DNA of 64,000 nt from Bacillota bacterium (lineage in GTDB: Bacteria > Bacillota > Clostridia > Monoglobales > Firm-18), in contig JALOAJ010000006.1 in the NCBI GenBank assembly GCA_023228885.1, positions 1 to 64,000 on the forward strand, in the 5' to 3' direction. Under the pieces are notes generated by a model. The model was not told where the DNA came from and did no database searches. It was given only the letters and a program-made list of their open reading frames with translations. Position 1 is the first letter of the stretch, and each line of letters begins with the position of its first letter. Of the stretch, positions 56,233-64,000 are shown piece by piece. A program made the translations under genes and the position numbers.

Positions 56233-56261
56233 ATTATAACAGCAAAGGATGCATTTGTCAA
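56233..56261 (-). promoter_or_regulatory. Consensus promoter of the tRNA-Trp unit
   Basis: TTGACA (56256-56261) and TATAAT (56233-56238) on the minus strand, separated by 17 nt, both match consensus perfectly. The tRNA 5' end is about 48 nt downstream. With the terminator at 55879-55910 this defines a transcript of roughly 340 nt covering the tRNA and both repeats. Confidence 0.85.
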
Positions 56262-56307
56262 GGTGCAAAAATGCCAACAGTCGTTGTAAACTGCATTATA
56301 AATTTGT

Positions 56308-56352
56308 AAAAAAATTAATACCTGCAAACAAGACATGTTTGACAGGTATTAA
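56308..56352 (-). terminator. Rho-independent terminator after the D-Ala-D-Ala carboxypeptidase gene
   Basis: A long stem (arms around 56314-56328 and 56335-56352, one bulged base) on the minus strand is followed by TTTTTTT (56308-56314), about 45 nt after the gene's stop codon. Confidence 0.85.
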
Positions 56353-56396
56353 AACTTAAGTTATAACCTTTTATTGACCTATAAACAGCATTTAGC

Positions 56397-57545
56397 TTAT
56401 ACAGAAAGCGACCACATTTTTATTATGTTGATAAGCATATTCCACACTTTAATTCTTGGCACATCGCTTTTGGCGACCAAATCTATTTTGCCTACTTGGT
56501 TTCCGCTTACAAACACTAACAACTCGCCCACCTTACTACCTTGCTGAACAGGCGCTATAACATATTCCGGCACGCTAACCTTGGTTTCAACATTTCCCCT
56601 ATCCTCTTTGGGTATCAGCTTTTTAAAATCGGCCCCGGCAACCATTTCTACCTTGGTTTTTTCACCTTTTGAAACGGATATATTGCCAAAACTTTCGCCT
56701 TTTACCGCACCTTTTGCAACCGCATAATTGGCAAACCCAAAATCCAACAACTTGCGTGACTCATTAAAGCGCTCGTCTGAAGTTTGTGCCGCAAGCACAA
56801 CCGAAATCAGCGTTAAATCATTGCGAGTTGCCGCGGACGAAAGACAATATTTGGCATCATCGGTAGAACCGGTTTTAATACCAATAGCGCCATCATAAAA
56901 CCGAATCAGCCTGTTAGTGTTTGAAAGACCGAACTTCCCATCCCTTAGGCTGTCCATCCATGTTGTCAAAAACTCGTGTATGCCCTCATGCTTTAGCAAC
57001 TCACGCGACATTTTCGCAACATCCGCCGCACAGCTATGCTGGTTGTCGGAATCCAGACCGGTGCAGTTTTCAAAAAGAGTGTCGTTCATTCCGAGCTTTT
57101 TTGCCCTTTTATTCATTGCATTAATAAAGGCAGGCGCGCTACCTGCAATATGTTCTGCCATTGCAACGCTTGCATCATTTGCCGATGATATTGCTATCGC
57201 CTTTAGCATATCACGAACAGTCATCTGCTCACCCTGTTCAAGATACACCTGCGAGCCGCCCATACTGCATGCGTATTCGCTTGCCGTTACCTTTTCATCA
57301 AAGGTTATTTTGCCTGCGTTTATCGCCTCCATAATAAGAAGCATAGTCATTATTTTTGTAACGCTTGCAATTTGAAGATGCTCCTGTGCATTATGGGCAA
57401 ACAAAACATCTCCGCTTGCAGCGTCAATCAAAATAGCGGAAGGCACATCTACCGTAATTCCAATTGGCGCTTCCTCCGCTAAACCGGCTGGGCATACCGC
57501 TGTAAAAAATATTATAAGACATAAAAAAAACATACCATTTTTCAT
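56397..57545 (-). CDS. dacF: D-alanyl-D-alanine carboxypeptidase (DacF-type, PBP5 family)
   Basis: This 382-residue secreted peptidoglycan enzyme trims the terminal D-Ala from stem pentapeptides. It has a signal peptide (ending PAGLAEE), the active-site SxxK (SVTK, Ser61/Lys64), SxN (SAN, 121-123) and KTG (224-226) motifs, and the C-terminal beta domain of PBP5/6 with a final amphipathic helix (MLINIIKMWSLSV). The start is ATG 57545, 8 nt after AGGAG; a GTG at 57554 lies within the ribosome binding site. In Bacillus, dacF lies close to spoIIM and xerD as here, which supports the symbol. No spoIIA genes follow; the tRNA unit does. Confidence 0.9.
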   Translation of the reverse strand: MKNGMFFLCLIIFFTAVCPAGLAEEAPIGITVDVPSAILIDAASGDVLFAHNAQEHLQIASVTKIMTMLLIMEAINAGKITFDEKVTASEYACSMGGSQVYLEQGEQMTVRDMLKAIAISSANDASVAMAEHIAGSAPAFINAMNKRAKKLGMNDTLFENCTGLDSDNQHSCAADVAKMSRELLKHEGIHEFLTTWMDSLRDGKFGLSNTNRLIRFYDGAIGIKTGSTDDAKYCLSSAATRNDLTLISVVLAAQTSDERFNESRKLLDFGFANYAVAKGAVKGESFGNISVSKGEKTKVEMVAGADFKKLIPKEDRGNVETKVSVPEYVIAPVQQGSKVGELLVFVSGNQVGKIDLVAKSDVPRIKVWNMLINIIKMWSLSV

Positions 57546-57605
57546 ACATAACACTCCTATATAAGGTTATCTATTAAAATGGTATGCCAATTTATTGTTT
57601 TTTAT

Positions 57606-58466
57606 TCAACTAAGTTGTCTACTGCGTGCTCTTGGGTGAGCGCTATTGTATACATTTTTTATTTTATTGCTCACGATGCTTGTATATATCTGGGTTGACG
57701 AAATATCAGAATGCCCCAACATTTGCTGTATTGATTTTAAATCCGCCCCGTTTTCAAGCAAATGAACTGCAAATGAATGGCGTAATGTATGCGGCGTAAT
57801 TTGCTTTGAAATTTTCGCTTTTTTTGTGTATGTTTTAATTATTTTCCAAAAACCTTGGCGCGTCAGCCTGCTGCCGTTGAAATTTACAAATAACGCTTTA
57901 TCGGTGGGGTTTTTCACCAGCGCCGGGCGCACTTGCAACAGATACTTTTTCACAACATCTATTGCTTCGGAATAAAGAGGGATAATTCTTTCTTTATTAT
58001 TGTTGCGGCAAACTATATAACCCACATCAATGTTTGTGTCGTCTACATCCAAAGAAATCAATTCAGAAACCCTGATACCGGTTGCATACATAACTTCAAG
58101 CATGGCTTTATCGCGAATTCCTTTAAGCTCTGCCATTGAAGGCTGTTCAAGCAGCAAGTTCACTTCACGGCTTGACAAAATTTGCGGTATTTTCCTTTCC
58201 ACCCTAACTGTTTGAATTCCATCGGTAGGGTCGGTCGGTGAAATTTTTTGGTCGCATAAATATTTATAAAATGCCCGTATCGAAGCCAAGCTTCGTGAAA
58301 CAGTAGCATTGGCCCTTCCTTCATCTTGAAGAGCGAGCATATATTCCTTTATGATTGAGGGCAAAATATTTTCGTATGAATTTATTTGATTCTTTTTGGT
58401 GTATGTAATGTATTTAACTATATCCCTACGGTATGATTGTAATGTATTGTCGGATAACTGCCGCAC
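57606..58466 (-). CDS. xerD: Tyrosine recombinase XerD, possibly frameshifted at its N terminus
   Basis: This 286-residue recombinase would resolve chromosome dimers at dif. The N-terminal SAM-like domain begins RQLSDNTLQSYRRDI. The catalytic residues are present: Arg in TGIRVSEL, HTLRHSFA, LGHSDI and the nucleophile Tyr in TQIYTS. The GTG at 58466 has no ribosome binding site, and homology continues upstream of it in frame (LEYLKEV) up to a stop. A strong G-rich ribosome binding site (58509-58517) and ATG (58506) lie upstream in a different frame; deletion of one T in the run at 58483-58485 would join them into MEPNVSLLEYLKEV. It is thus either a real frameshift or a sequencing error. Confidence 0.88.
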   Translation of the reverse strand: MRQLSDNTLQSYRRDIVKYITYTKKNQINSYENILPSIIKEYMLALQDEGRANATVSRSLASIRAFYKYLCDQKISPTDPTDGIQTVRVERKIPQILSSREVNLLLEQPSMAELKGIRDKAMLEVMYATGIRVSELISLDVDDTNIDVGYIVCRNNNKERIIPLYSEAIDVVKKYLLQVRPALVKNPTDKALFVNFNGSRLTRQGFWKIIKTYTKKAKISKQITPHTLRHSFAVHLLENGADLKSIQQMLGHSDISSTQIYTSIVSNKIKNVYNSAHPRARSRQLS

Positions 58467-58683
58467 TTCTTTTAAATATTCTAAACAAACTTACATTGGG
58501 CTCCATTACCCTCCCCCTCTCTATTATAACATTTTTTATAAATCCGGCTCGTCCCATGAGCTAATTATGTAAACGCCCTAAATAATATAATACACGAAAA
58601 AAACTGTTTTGTATATAGTTTTTTAGATATTTCTTTTAAAAGTTTTTTACAATACCTTGTGCCCACAACATGTAGGGGCTTTG

Positions 58684-59313
58684 CTAAAACACACCTACTA
58701 TTGCCTTAACAAACACAGGGATTGCAAAAGCATCCACCACGGCAGACGCCACCATAAAAAGGCAAATGACCAATGTTGCATACGAAAACTTTAAAAAGAA
58801 GCCTTTTCCGCCTTTGCTCGGAAAATAATTTTTTAACATTTGCTTTTTGTTAATTAAATAATTGTGGGATAAAACAGACATAGCCATTATGGTGGGTATG
58901 AGAATTATGCTTTGCGGCAAAACGGAAACAAAAACAAATAAAAAGCCTTTAAAGCCAAAAAACACCGACATAAACCCCACTGTAAAACCAATCACAAAAC
59001 CTCTTGCAGCCATATGCAAATAAATCAAAGGTATCAAATAAGCCGATATTGCGCATATGTAGAGCAGGGCAACTGTCTTTAGGTTGTTCGACATTGATTG
59101 GCGGAAAGTTTCGCCCGCCCTTATTTCGCCATCGCTTATCCCTGTGCAAAACCCGCTTATAACGCCCATAAGTTCATCAGACTTTTCCGAGGGCAAAGAA
59201 TTTACAAATATAGCGCCCCCTGTAATACCGATTACATAAAACAAAATAAGCAGAAAATATTTAATAGAATTATACGCTATATGCCGGCGAATTAGTTTTT
59301 TTATCTTTTCCAT
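58684..59313 (-). CDS. spoIIM: Stage II sporulation protein M
   Basis: This 209-residue integral membrane protein has about five helices and the SpoIIM/DUF95 pattern (FRQSMSNNLKTV, GFVIGFTVGFMSVFFGFKGFL). SpoIIM acts with SpoIID and SpoIIP in septal peptidoglycan dissolution and engulfment during sporulation. The start ATG follows a G-run ribosome binding site. Its position upstream of xerD matches Bacillus and supports a spore-forming lineage. The 217-nt gap to xerD (58467-58683) holds the xerD translation start region and AT-rich sequence with a possible weak promoter. Confidence 0.93.
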   Translation of the reverse strand: MEKIKKLIRRHIAYNSIKYFLLILFYVIGITGGAIFVNSLPSEKSDELMGVISGFCTGISDGEIRAGETFRQSMSNNLKTVALLYICAISAYLIPLIYLHMAARGFVIGFTVGFMSVFFGFKGFLFVFVSVLPQSIILIPTIMAMSVLSHNYLINKKQMLKNYFPSKGGKGFFLKFSYATLVICLFMVASAVVDAFAIPVFVKAIVGVF

Positions 59314-59381
59314 TGATTATATCCCCCCGTTAGACTAAACCCTTTATTGTAATGTTATGCTTGTCTACGGGGAATAATTAC

Positions 59382-59411
59382 AAAAAAATGCCTGCCGATT
59401 ATTCGGCAGGC
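59382..59411 (-). terminator. Rho-independent terminator after proC
   Basis: A 9-bp GC-rich stem (59403-59411 with 59390-59398) and a 4-nt loop are followed on the minus strand by TTTTTTT (59382-59388), 25 nt after the proC stop. It ends the aspartate aminotransferase–purB–proC run. Confidence 0.92.
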
Positions 59412-59435
59412 TGATTCATTTATAAAAAATACAAA

Positions 59436-60236
59436 TTATTTGCCCGACATTTGCGCCGAGCGCTTTGAACATTCCTTCATTGCGCTTATCAATGCACTTC
59501 TGAAGCCTTTTTCTTCTAACATTTCAACTGCTTTTATCGTTGTGCCTCCGGGTGAACATACATTATCTTTTAACACCGCCGGGTGGAGCCCTGTTTGCAA
59601 CACCATTTTCGCGCTGCCGGCTACTGCCTGCGCAGCTAATTTATATGCAACATTTCGGTCAATTCCGCCCGAAACAGCGGCATCTGCCATAGCTTCTATC
59701 ATAATATAAACATAAGCCGGGCTGCTGCCGCTTAAAGCGACAATGCTGTCTAAATATTCTTCGTTCATACGCTGCACCATGCCAACTTTTTCAAAAATTC
59801 CGCATGCAAGGCTTTCATCTTGCTGTGTTGCCGGGTGCTTATATGATACAACCGTCACCCCCTCGCCAATTAAGGCAGGGGTGTTTGGCATAGCTCTTAT
59901 AACACGAACATTTTGTGAAAAAAAGCTTTTAATGTAATCTATCGTGATTCCCGCAGCTATTGAAATGTAAAGAGGGTTCGTATATGCTGATATACTGTTT
60001 AGTAAATATTTAAAAGCATACGGCTTTACCGCAAGCACCACAATATCGGCTTGCTTTGCAACAAATTCAGCGTTTTCACATATGGTTGCACCCAATTTGG
60101 CAAGTTTATCCGTCTTTTTGCTGTCTATATCCGTTATTAATATGTCGCTTGCGTGAAAGTCGCCTGATTTTATAAGGCGTTCCGCTATTGCGCTGCCCAT
60201 GTTGCCCGCCCCGATAAAGCCTATTTTTTTATTCAA
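59436..60236 (-). CDS. proC: Pyrroline-5-carboxylate reductase
   Basis: This 266-residue cytoplasmic enzyme catalyses the last step of proline synthesis with NAD(P)H. The Rossmann motif IGFIGAGNMGSAIAE is at the N terminus, RAMPNTPALIGEG and LSGSSPAYVY are family signatures, and the C-terminal dimerisation region has DNVCSPGGTTIKAVE. I place the start at TTG 60236, 5 nt after GGGGTGG, which gives the usual MNKKIGFIG beginning. An in-frame ATG at 60254 overlaps the purB stop and lacks a ribosome binding site. Confidence 0.95.
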   Translation of the reverse strand: MNKKIGFIGAGNMGSAIAERLIKSGDFHASDILITDIDSKKTDKLAKLGATICENAEFVAKQADIVVLAVKPYAFKYLLNSISAYTNPLYISIAAGITIDYIKSFFSQNVRVIRAMPNTPALIGEGVTVVSYKHPATQQDESLACGIFEKVGMVQRMNEEYLDSIVALSGSSPAYVYIMIEAMADAAVSGGIDRNVAYKLAAQAVAGSAKMVLQTGLHPAVLKDNVCSPGGTTIKAVEMLEEKGFRSALISAMKECSKRSAQMSGK

Positions 60237-60246
60237 AAAACCACCC

Positions 60247-61656
60247 CTAAACATTTATTTCAATTTGTATATCCTGTTTACTGATATTTATTTCGCTTAA
60301 AAACTCATCAACCTGTGCAACCGACCGACCGATAAAGTTTTCAGGCTGTAATATTTTCATGATTGTGGCTTCATCCGTATCAAACATTGGGTCTGCGGCA
60401 ATTCTTTGAACCAAATCGTTTGGTTTACCTTCTTCTTTTACCGCCTTCGCCGCAGCCACAGAATGTATTCGTATCCGCTCATGCAGTTGCTGCCGGTCAC
60501 CGCCTCGTTTCACAGCATCCATCATTATGTTTTCTGTCGCCATAAAGGGAAGCTCCGAGAGAACCCTTTGGCGAATAACCTTTGGATACACAACAAGCCC
60601 GCCCGTTATATTAATATAAAGGTTTAATATTGAATCTACCGCTAAAAATGCCTCCGGTATCGTTATCCGTCTGTTGGCAGAATCGTCAAGCGTTCGCTCA
60701 AACCATTGTGTCGACGCCGTTATTGCGGGGTTTAGCGCACTTACAATAACATATCGTGCAAGCGAGGATATTCGTTCGGAGCGCATGGGGTTTCGCTTAT
60801 ATGCCATGGCGGATGAGCCTATTTGAGCCTTTTCAAACGGTTCCTCAACTTCCTTTAGATGCTGCAAAAGGCGCATATCGTTGCTGAATTTGTAGGCGGA
60901 TTGAGCAATCTGGCTTAAAATGTTCAAAATACTGCTGTCAAGCTTTCGGGGATATGTTTGCCCTGAAACGGCAAAAACCTTTTTATAACCCATCTTTTCG
61001 CAAATGAGCTCTTCCGCTTTTTTTACCTTTTCATCGTCTCCGTCAAAAAGCTCCAAAAAGCTTGCCTGCGTGCCTGTCGTCCCTTTAGAACCAAGCAACG
61101 CCGCCTTGCCAAGCTGATACTCAATGTCCTCTATATCCATAAGCAGGTCTTGTATCCAAAGGGTTGCACGCTTTCCAACCGTTGTAAGCTGCGCCGGTTG
61201 AAAGTGAGTAAACGCAAGGGTGGGAAGTTTTTTGTATTTTTCTGCAAAGGAACTAAGGTTGTAAATTGCCGCATCTATTTTTTTGCGAATTAACTTTAGC
61301 CCTTCATACATAAGAATAATGTCGGTATTATCTCCAACATAGCAAGATGTTGCGCCTAAGTGAATTATGCCCTTTGCATTAGGGCATAAAACTCCATAAG
61401 CATACACATGAGCCATTACATCATGACGCACCTTTTTTTCCTGCAAATCCGCATCTTGATAGTTGATGTTGTCGGCGTTTGCCTTTAGCTCGTCAATCTG
61501 CTTATCGGTAATGCCAAGCCCCAATTCCTTCTGTGCCTCGGCAAGCGCAATCCACAACCTTCTCCATGTTTTAAATTTGGTGTCAGCGGAAAAAAGGTTT
61601 TTCATTTCGGCACTCGCATAGCGCGTGTTTAAAGGGCTTTCGTAAATATCAGTCAT
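60247..61656 (-). CDS. purB: Adenylosuccinate lyase
   Basis: This 469-residue enzyme of purine synthesis splits SAICAR and adenylosuccinate, releasing fumarate. The fumarase/aspartase-superfamily signature GSSAMAYKRNPMRSE is intact, HLGATSCYVGDN and THFQPAQLTTVGKR carry the catalytic His segments, and the length is normal. The start ATG follows GAAAGGAAAG. It lies 17 nt after the aminotransferase stop and about 10 nt before proC, consistent with one operon. Confidence 0.96.
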   Translation of the reverse strand: MTDIYESPLNTRYASAEMKNLFSADTKFKTWRRLWIALAEAQKELGLGITDKQIDELKANADNINYQDADLQEKKVRHDVMAHVYAYGVLCPNAKGIIHLGATSCYVGDNTDIILMYEGLKLIRKKIDAAIYNLSSFAEKYKKLPTLAFTHFQPAQLTTVGKRATLWIQDLLMDIEDIEYQLGKAALLGSKGTTGTQASFLELFDGDDEKVKKAEELICEKMGYKKVFAVSGQTYPRKLDSSILNILSQIAQSAYKFSNDMRLLQHLKEVEEPFEKAQIGSSAMAYKRNPMRSERISSLARYVIVSALNPAITASTQWFERTLDDSANRRITIPEAFLAVDSILNLYINITGGLVVYPKVIRQRVLSELPFMATENIMMDAVKRGGDRQQLHERIRIHSVAAAKAVKEEGKPNDLVQRIAADPMFDTDEATIMKILQPENFIGRSVAQVDEFLSEINISKQDIQIEINV

Positions 61657-61673
61657 TTTTTCTTTCCTTTCAG

Positions 61674-62855
61674 CTATGATAAAAAGTTTGTAATCCTTTT
61701 AATTCCTTCCTTAATCTTTCCAAGGTCGGTTGCATATGACCAACGCACATATCCCTCCGCCTCAAAGCCGCTGCCGGGAACCAAGGCAACCTTAGCCACT
61801 TCAAGTGCATGGGCGCAAAATTCATCCGAGTTATTTATAACCTTTCCTTTTATCTGACCGCCCAAAAAGCTTTTAATATTCATCATAACATAAAAAGCGC
61901 CCTGCGGCGTAAGGCAAGAAGCGCCCGGTATAGCGTTTATTGCTTTTACAATGTAATCTCTACGCAATGCAAATTCATCACGCATAGAGGAAACGCTATT
62001 TTGCGACCCGGATAAAGCGGCAACCGCCGCCGCTTGCGAAATGGAGCTTGGGTTCGATGCCAAATGGCTTTGAATGTTTGCCATTACCTTTGCAATTTGC
62101 GGGTTGCTTGCGGTATAACCAATTCGCCAGCCTGTCATTGCATAGCTTTTGGAAACTCCGTTTACCACAATGGTTTTGGCTTTTATATCCTCGCCAAACG
62201 AGGCTATGCTATAATGCTCACCTTCGTATATAAGCTTTTCATATATTTCATCCGACACCGCAAACAAATCGTTATCAACAACTATTTTTGCTATTTCGGC
62301 AAGCTCCGCCTTTGAATAAACCATGCCGGTAGGATTGCTCGGGCTGTTAACAATAAGCGCCTTTGTTTTGGGCGTTATAGCGGCGGCAAGCTGCTGCGGC
62401 GAAAATTTAAAATTTGTGCTCTCGTCGGTGTGCAATGCAACGGGAACGCCGTCCGCAAGCTTCACAAGCTCGGGGTAGCTCACCCAAAAAGGTGCGGGAA
62501 TTATAACCTCGTCACCCGGATTTAATATTGCCGAAAACGCATTTGCCAACGAGTGCTTAGCTCCGTTTGAAACAACTATATCAGAGATGTTATATGACAG
62601 ACAATTATCTTTTTGCAGTTTTTCGCATATTGCCTTTTTTAACTCATTTGTTCCTGAAGCGGGGGTGTATTTTGTTTGACCGGCTTTTATTGCCGCAATC
62701 GCCGCATCCTTTATATGCTCGGGAGTATCAAAATCCGGCTCGCCTGCGCCAAAACCTATAACATCAATGCCGCTTGCGATCATTTCTTTAAATTTTGCAT
62801 CAATTGACAAGGTAGGAGACGGGTTTGTTTGTATTGCTTTTTTAGATAAATTCAT
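61674..62855 (-). CDS. Aspartate aminotransferase (class I, PLP-dependent)
   Basis: This 393-residue cytoplasmic transaminase has the PLP lysine in NGVSKSYAMTGWRIGY, the substrate-binding GAGEPDFDTPEHI, NSPSNPTGMVYS and the C-terminal VRWSYATDL with the carboxylate-binding Arg. It is of the Bacillus AspB type; the amino donor is probably aspartate, but related enzymes vary. The start is ATG 62855, 9 nt after GGAAAGGA; a TTG at 62873 lies inside that ribosome binding site. Confidence 0.93.
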   Translation of the reverse strand: MNLSKKAIQTNPSPTLSIDAKFKEMIASGIDVIGFGAGEPDFDTPEHIKDAAIAAIKAGQTKYTPASGTNELKKAICEKLQKDNCLSYNISDIVVSNGAKHSLANAFSAILNPGDEVIIPAPFWVSYPELVKLADGVPVALHTDESTNFKFSPQQLAAAITPKTKALIVNSPSNPTGMVYSKAELAEIAKIVVDNDLFAVSDEIYEKLIYEGEHYSIASFGEDIKAKTIVVNGVSKSYAMTGWRIGYTASNPQIAKVMANIQSHLASNPSSISQAAAVAALSGSQNSVSSMRDEFALRRDYIVKAINAIPGASCLTPQGAFYVMMNIKSFLGGQIKGKVINNSDEFCAHALEVAKVALVPGSGFEAEGYVRWSYATDLGKIKEGIKRITNFLS

Positions 62856-62924
62856 ATTAACAGTCCTTTCCAAAAACGAAAAATATCGTTTAAGAATTTC
62901 ATAATAAGTTGATGTTCACAGTAT

Positions 62925-62953
62925 AATATACACCATTTTAATATAAAATGCAA
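62925..62953 (-). promoter_or_regulatory. Candidate promoter of the aminotransferase–purB–proC operon
   Basis: TTGCAT (62948-62953) and TATATT (62925-62930) on the minus strand are 17 nt apart, about 70 nt upstream of the start. The -35 match is poor. Confidence 0.35.
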
Positions 62954-62962
62954 TACAAATCT

Positions 62963-63871
62963 TTAATTTTTCAAAATTTGTCCTAATACACCTTTTAAAT
63001 TTTTATATGCAATGTCTTCAATTTGGCTTTTCGTATAATTTAGTTTCTCCAAACGGTCAATGATTTTGTGCATATCCTCCACACCTTTTATTCCTTCGGG
63101 CAAAGTGTCAATGCCGTCAAAATCGGCGCCAAACCCAAGCGCTTTTTCGCCGCCCAGCGACATAATATGTTCAATATGGCGAAGAATATCGCTAATTTTC
63201 GCCGTGTTTCGGCTTAAAAAATCCGGATAAAAATTTATTCCGATAAAGCCTTTTTGTTTAATAATTTCTTTTATTTGCTCGTCAGTAAGATTTCGGCGGT
63301 GAGGGCATATTTTCGCGGAATTTGAATGAGAGGCGATAAAAGGGGCTTTGCATATTGACGCAACATCCCAAAAACCTTTTTCATTAAGATGCGAAACATC
63401 CACCACCATTCCAAGGCGGTTCATTTCTGCGATAACCTTGCGACCAAAAACCGACAGCCCGCCCGAGTTTTCGCCTTCACCCGCACCGTCTGCAAGTTCA
63501 TTCCTGTTGTTCCATGTGAGTGTAATAGCCCTCACGCCAAGCCTGTAAAGGTTTCTTACATTATACAGCCTGCCCGCTAAGGAATCCCCGCCTTCTACCG
63601 ACAGTAACGCCCCGCCGCCTGTAATGTCCTGCTTGCATTTTATAAGCTGCAAGCCGTTTTTCTTTGCCTCCAAATGAAAGGTATCTATCAGCTCAAGGCA
63701 ACGCAAAAGACTAAGCGGACGGTGTTTTGGGTCAACCCATATTGCAAAAAATTGAATATGGCTGTTTTGTTCTTTCAGCCTTTTTAAATCAACATGACAG
63801 TCGTTTTCAAACAGCGATTGATTACAGTCATATATTTTCGATATTGTATCGCAATGTGCATCGCTAAACAT
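62963..63871 (-). CDS. Membrane dipeptidase-like zinc peptidase (family M19)
   Basis: This 302-residue enzyme lacks a signal peptide, as bacterial members usually do. Zinc ligands are recognisable in order: FSDAHCDT (His-x-Asp), the bridging Glu in LLSVEGGD, DVSHL and IASHSN. GFGADFDGI is a further family signature. M19 enzymes hydrolyse dipeptides, often those with D-residues. The start ATG follows GGAG by 7 nt, inside the end of the upstream YraN-family gene (4-nt gap), so translation is coupled. Confidence 0.93.
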   Translation of the reverse strand: MFSDAHCDTISKIYDCNQSLFENDCHVDLKRLKEQNSHIQFFAIWVDPKHRPLSLLRCLELIDTFHLEAKKNGLQLIKCKQDITGGGALLSVEGGDSLAGRLYNVRNLYRLGVRAITLTWNNRNELADGAGEGENSGGLSVFGRKVIAEMNRLGMVVDVSHLNEKGFWDVASICKAPFIASHSNSAKICPHRRNLTDEQIKEIIKQKGFIGINFYPDFLSRNTAKISDILRHIEHIMSLGGEKALGFGADFDGIDTLPEGIKGVEDMHKIIDRLEKLNYTKSQIEDIAYKNLKGVLGQILKN

Positions 63872-63875
63872 TAAA

Positions 63876-64000
63876 TCACTCCATAAAAGCGTTTTCTATG
63901 TGGGAAATTTTGTCCGCAACAAGTTTTGTACTGTTTGAAGTTATGTAAACTTCTATCACATCAAAACGAGCATATGCGTTGCCGTATCGCTGTAAAAATA
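63876..64000 (-). CDS. C-terminal part of a YraN/UPF0102-family protein (runs off the window)
   Basis: The last 41 codons read RYGNAYARFDVIEVYITS … ISHIENAFME. The pattern RFDVIEV, then HIENAF, is the typical end of the UPF0102/YraN endonuclease-like family. The start lies beyond 64000. The function of the family is not settled. Confidence 0.8.
   Translation of the reverse strand, partial: FLQRYGNAYARFDVIEVYITSNSTKLVADKISHIENAFME

Noticed and set aside
57606..58466. Tyrosine recombinase next to a tRNA gene as evidence of an integrative element
   Set aside because: Its motifs and the spoIIM–xerD–dacF neighbourhood identify housekeeping XerD. No att-like duplication of the tRNA end or phage genes is seen; the CCA-ended repeats do not copy the tRNA-Trp 3' sequence.

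Overview
The window looks like the chromosome of a spore-forming, anaerobic-type Firmicute (class Clostridia). The support is low to moderate GC, strong GGAGG-type ribosome binding sites with frequent GTG/TTG starts, SLH-anchored surface proteins, YesM/YesN-type two-component systems, CUT1 sugar importers without their own ATPase, and a conserved spoIIM–xerD–dacF neighbourhood. I cannot name the genus.

Layout. (1) 1-2070, plus strand: a V4R-domain protein followed by a HAMP/PAS/GGDEF diguanylate cyclase. (2) 2084-45216, minus strand: about 43 kb of co-directional genes forming a polysaccharide-degradation locus. In order of transcription they are two ABC permeases, a solute-binding lipoprotein, two SLH surface proteins, three large paralogous FN3/jelly-roll secreted proteins with a DUF4886 (SGNH-like) protein among them, an SLH-anchored GH5-like enzyme, a GH5-like enzyme, a GH5-like/DUF4886 fusion, a PL8 lyase, a second solute-binding protein, a YesM kinase, a YesN regulator, a GH2 beta-mannosidase, a GH88 unsaturated glucuronyl hydrolase and a heparinase II/III-like lyase. 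(3) 45346-49508, plus strand: a divergent operon of sulfatase, GH130 and sulfatase behind a near-consensus promoter. (4) 49630-52840, minus strand: a second YesM/YesN pair flanked by decayed pieces of the same genes that flank the first pair (GH2 on one side, solute-binding protein and GH5-like enzyme on the other). (5) 53012-55747, plus strand: two coupled FAD-dependent oxidoreductases, followed by a sulfatase remnant. (6) 55879-64000, minus strand: a tRNA-Trp unit with two unusual CCA-ended 98-nt repeats, then dacF, xerD, spoIIM, proC, purB, an aspartate aminotransferase, an M19 dipeptidase and the end of a YraN-family gene.

How the genes fit together (inference). Secreted and cell-wall-anchored GH5-like enzymes and the PL8 lyase would cut an acidic polysaccharide outside the cell, and the DUF4886 domains may remove esters. 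The CUT1 importer brings in oligosaccharides. Enzymes without signal peptides (heparinase-like lyase, GH88, GH2, GH130, two sulfatases) would finish degradation inside. The mix of uronate-cleaving, beta-mannoside and sulfate-ester enzymes points to a sulfated polymer containing uronic acid and mannose, but the exact polymer cannot be read from the sequence.

The observations most worth a second look are the CCA-ended structured repeats behind tRNA-Trp, the duplicated solute-binding-protein/YesM/YesN sensory unit with one decayed copy and a lesion in the ATP site of the other copy's kinase, the mosaic FN3 protein family, and two accessory domains shared by nearly all secreted proteins of the locus.
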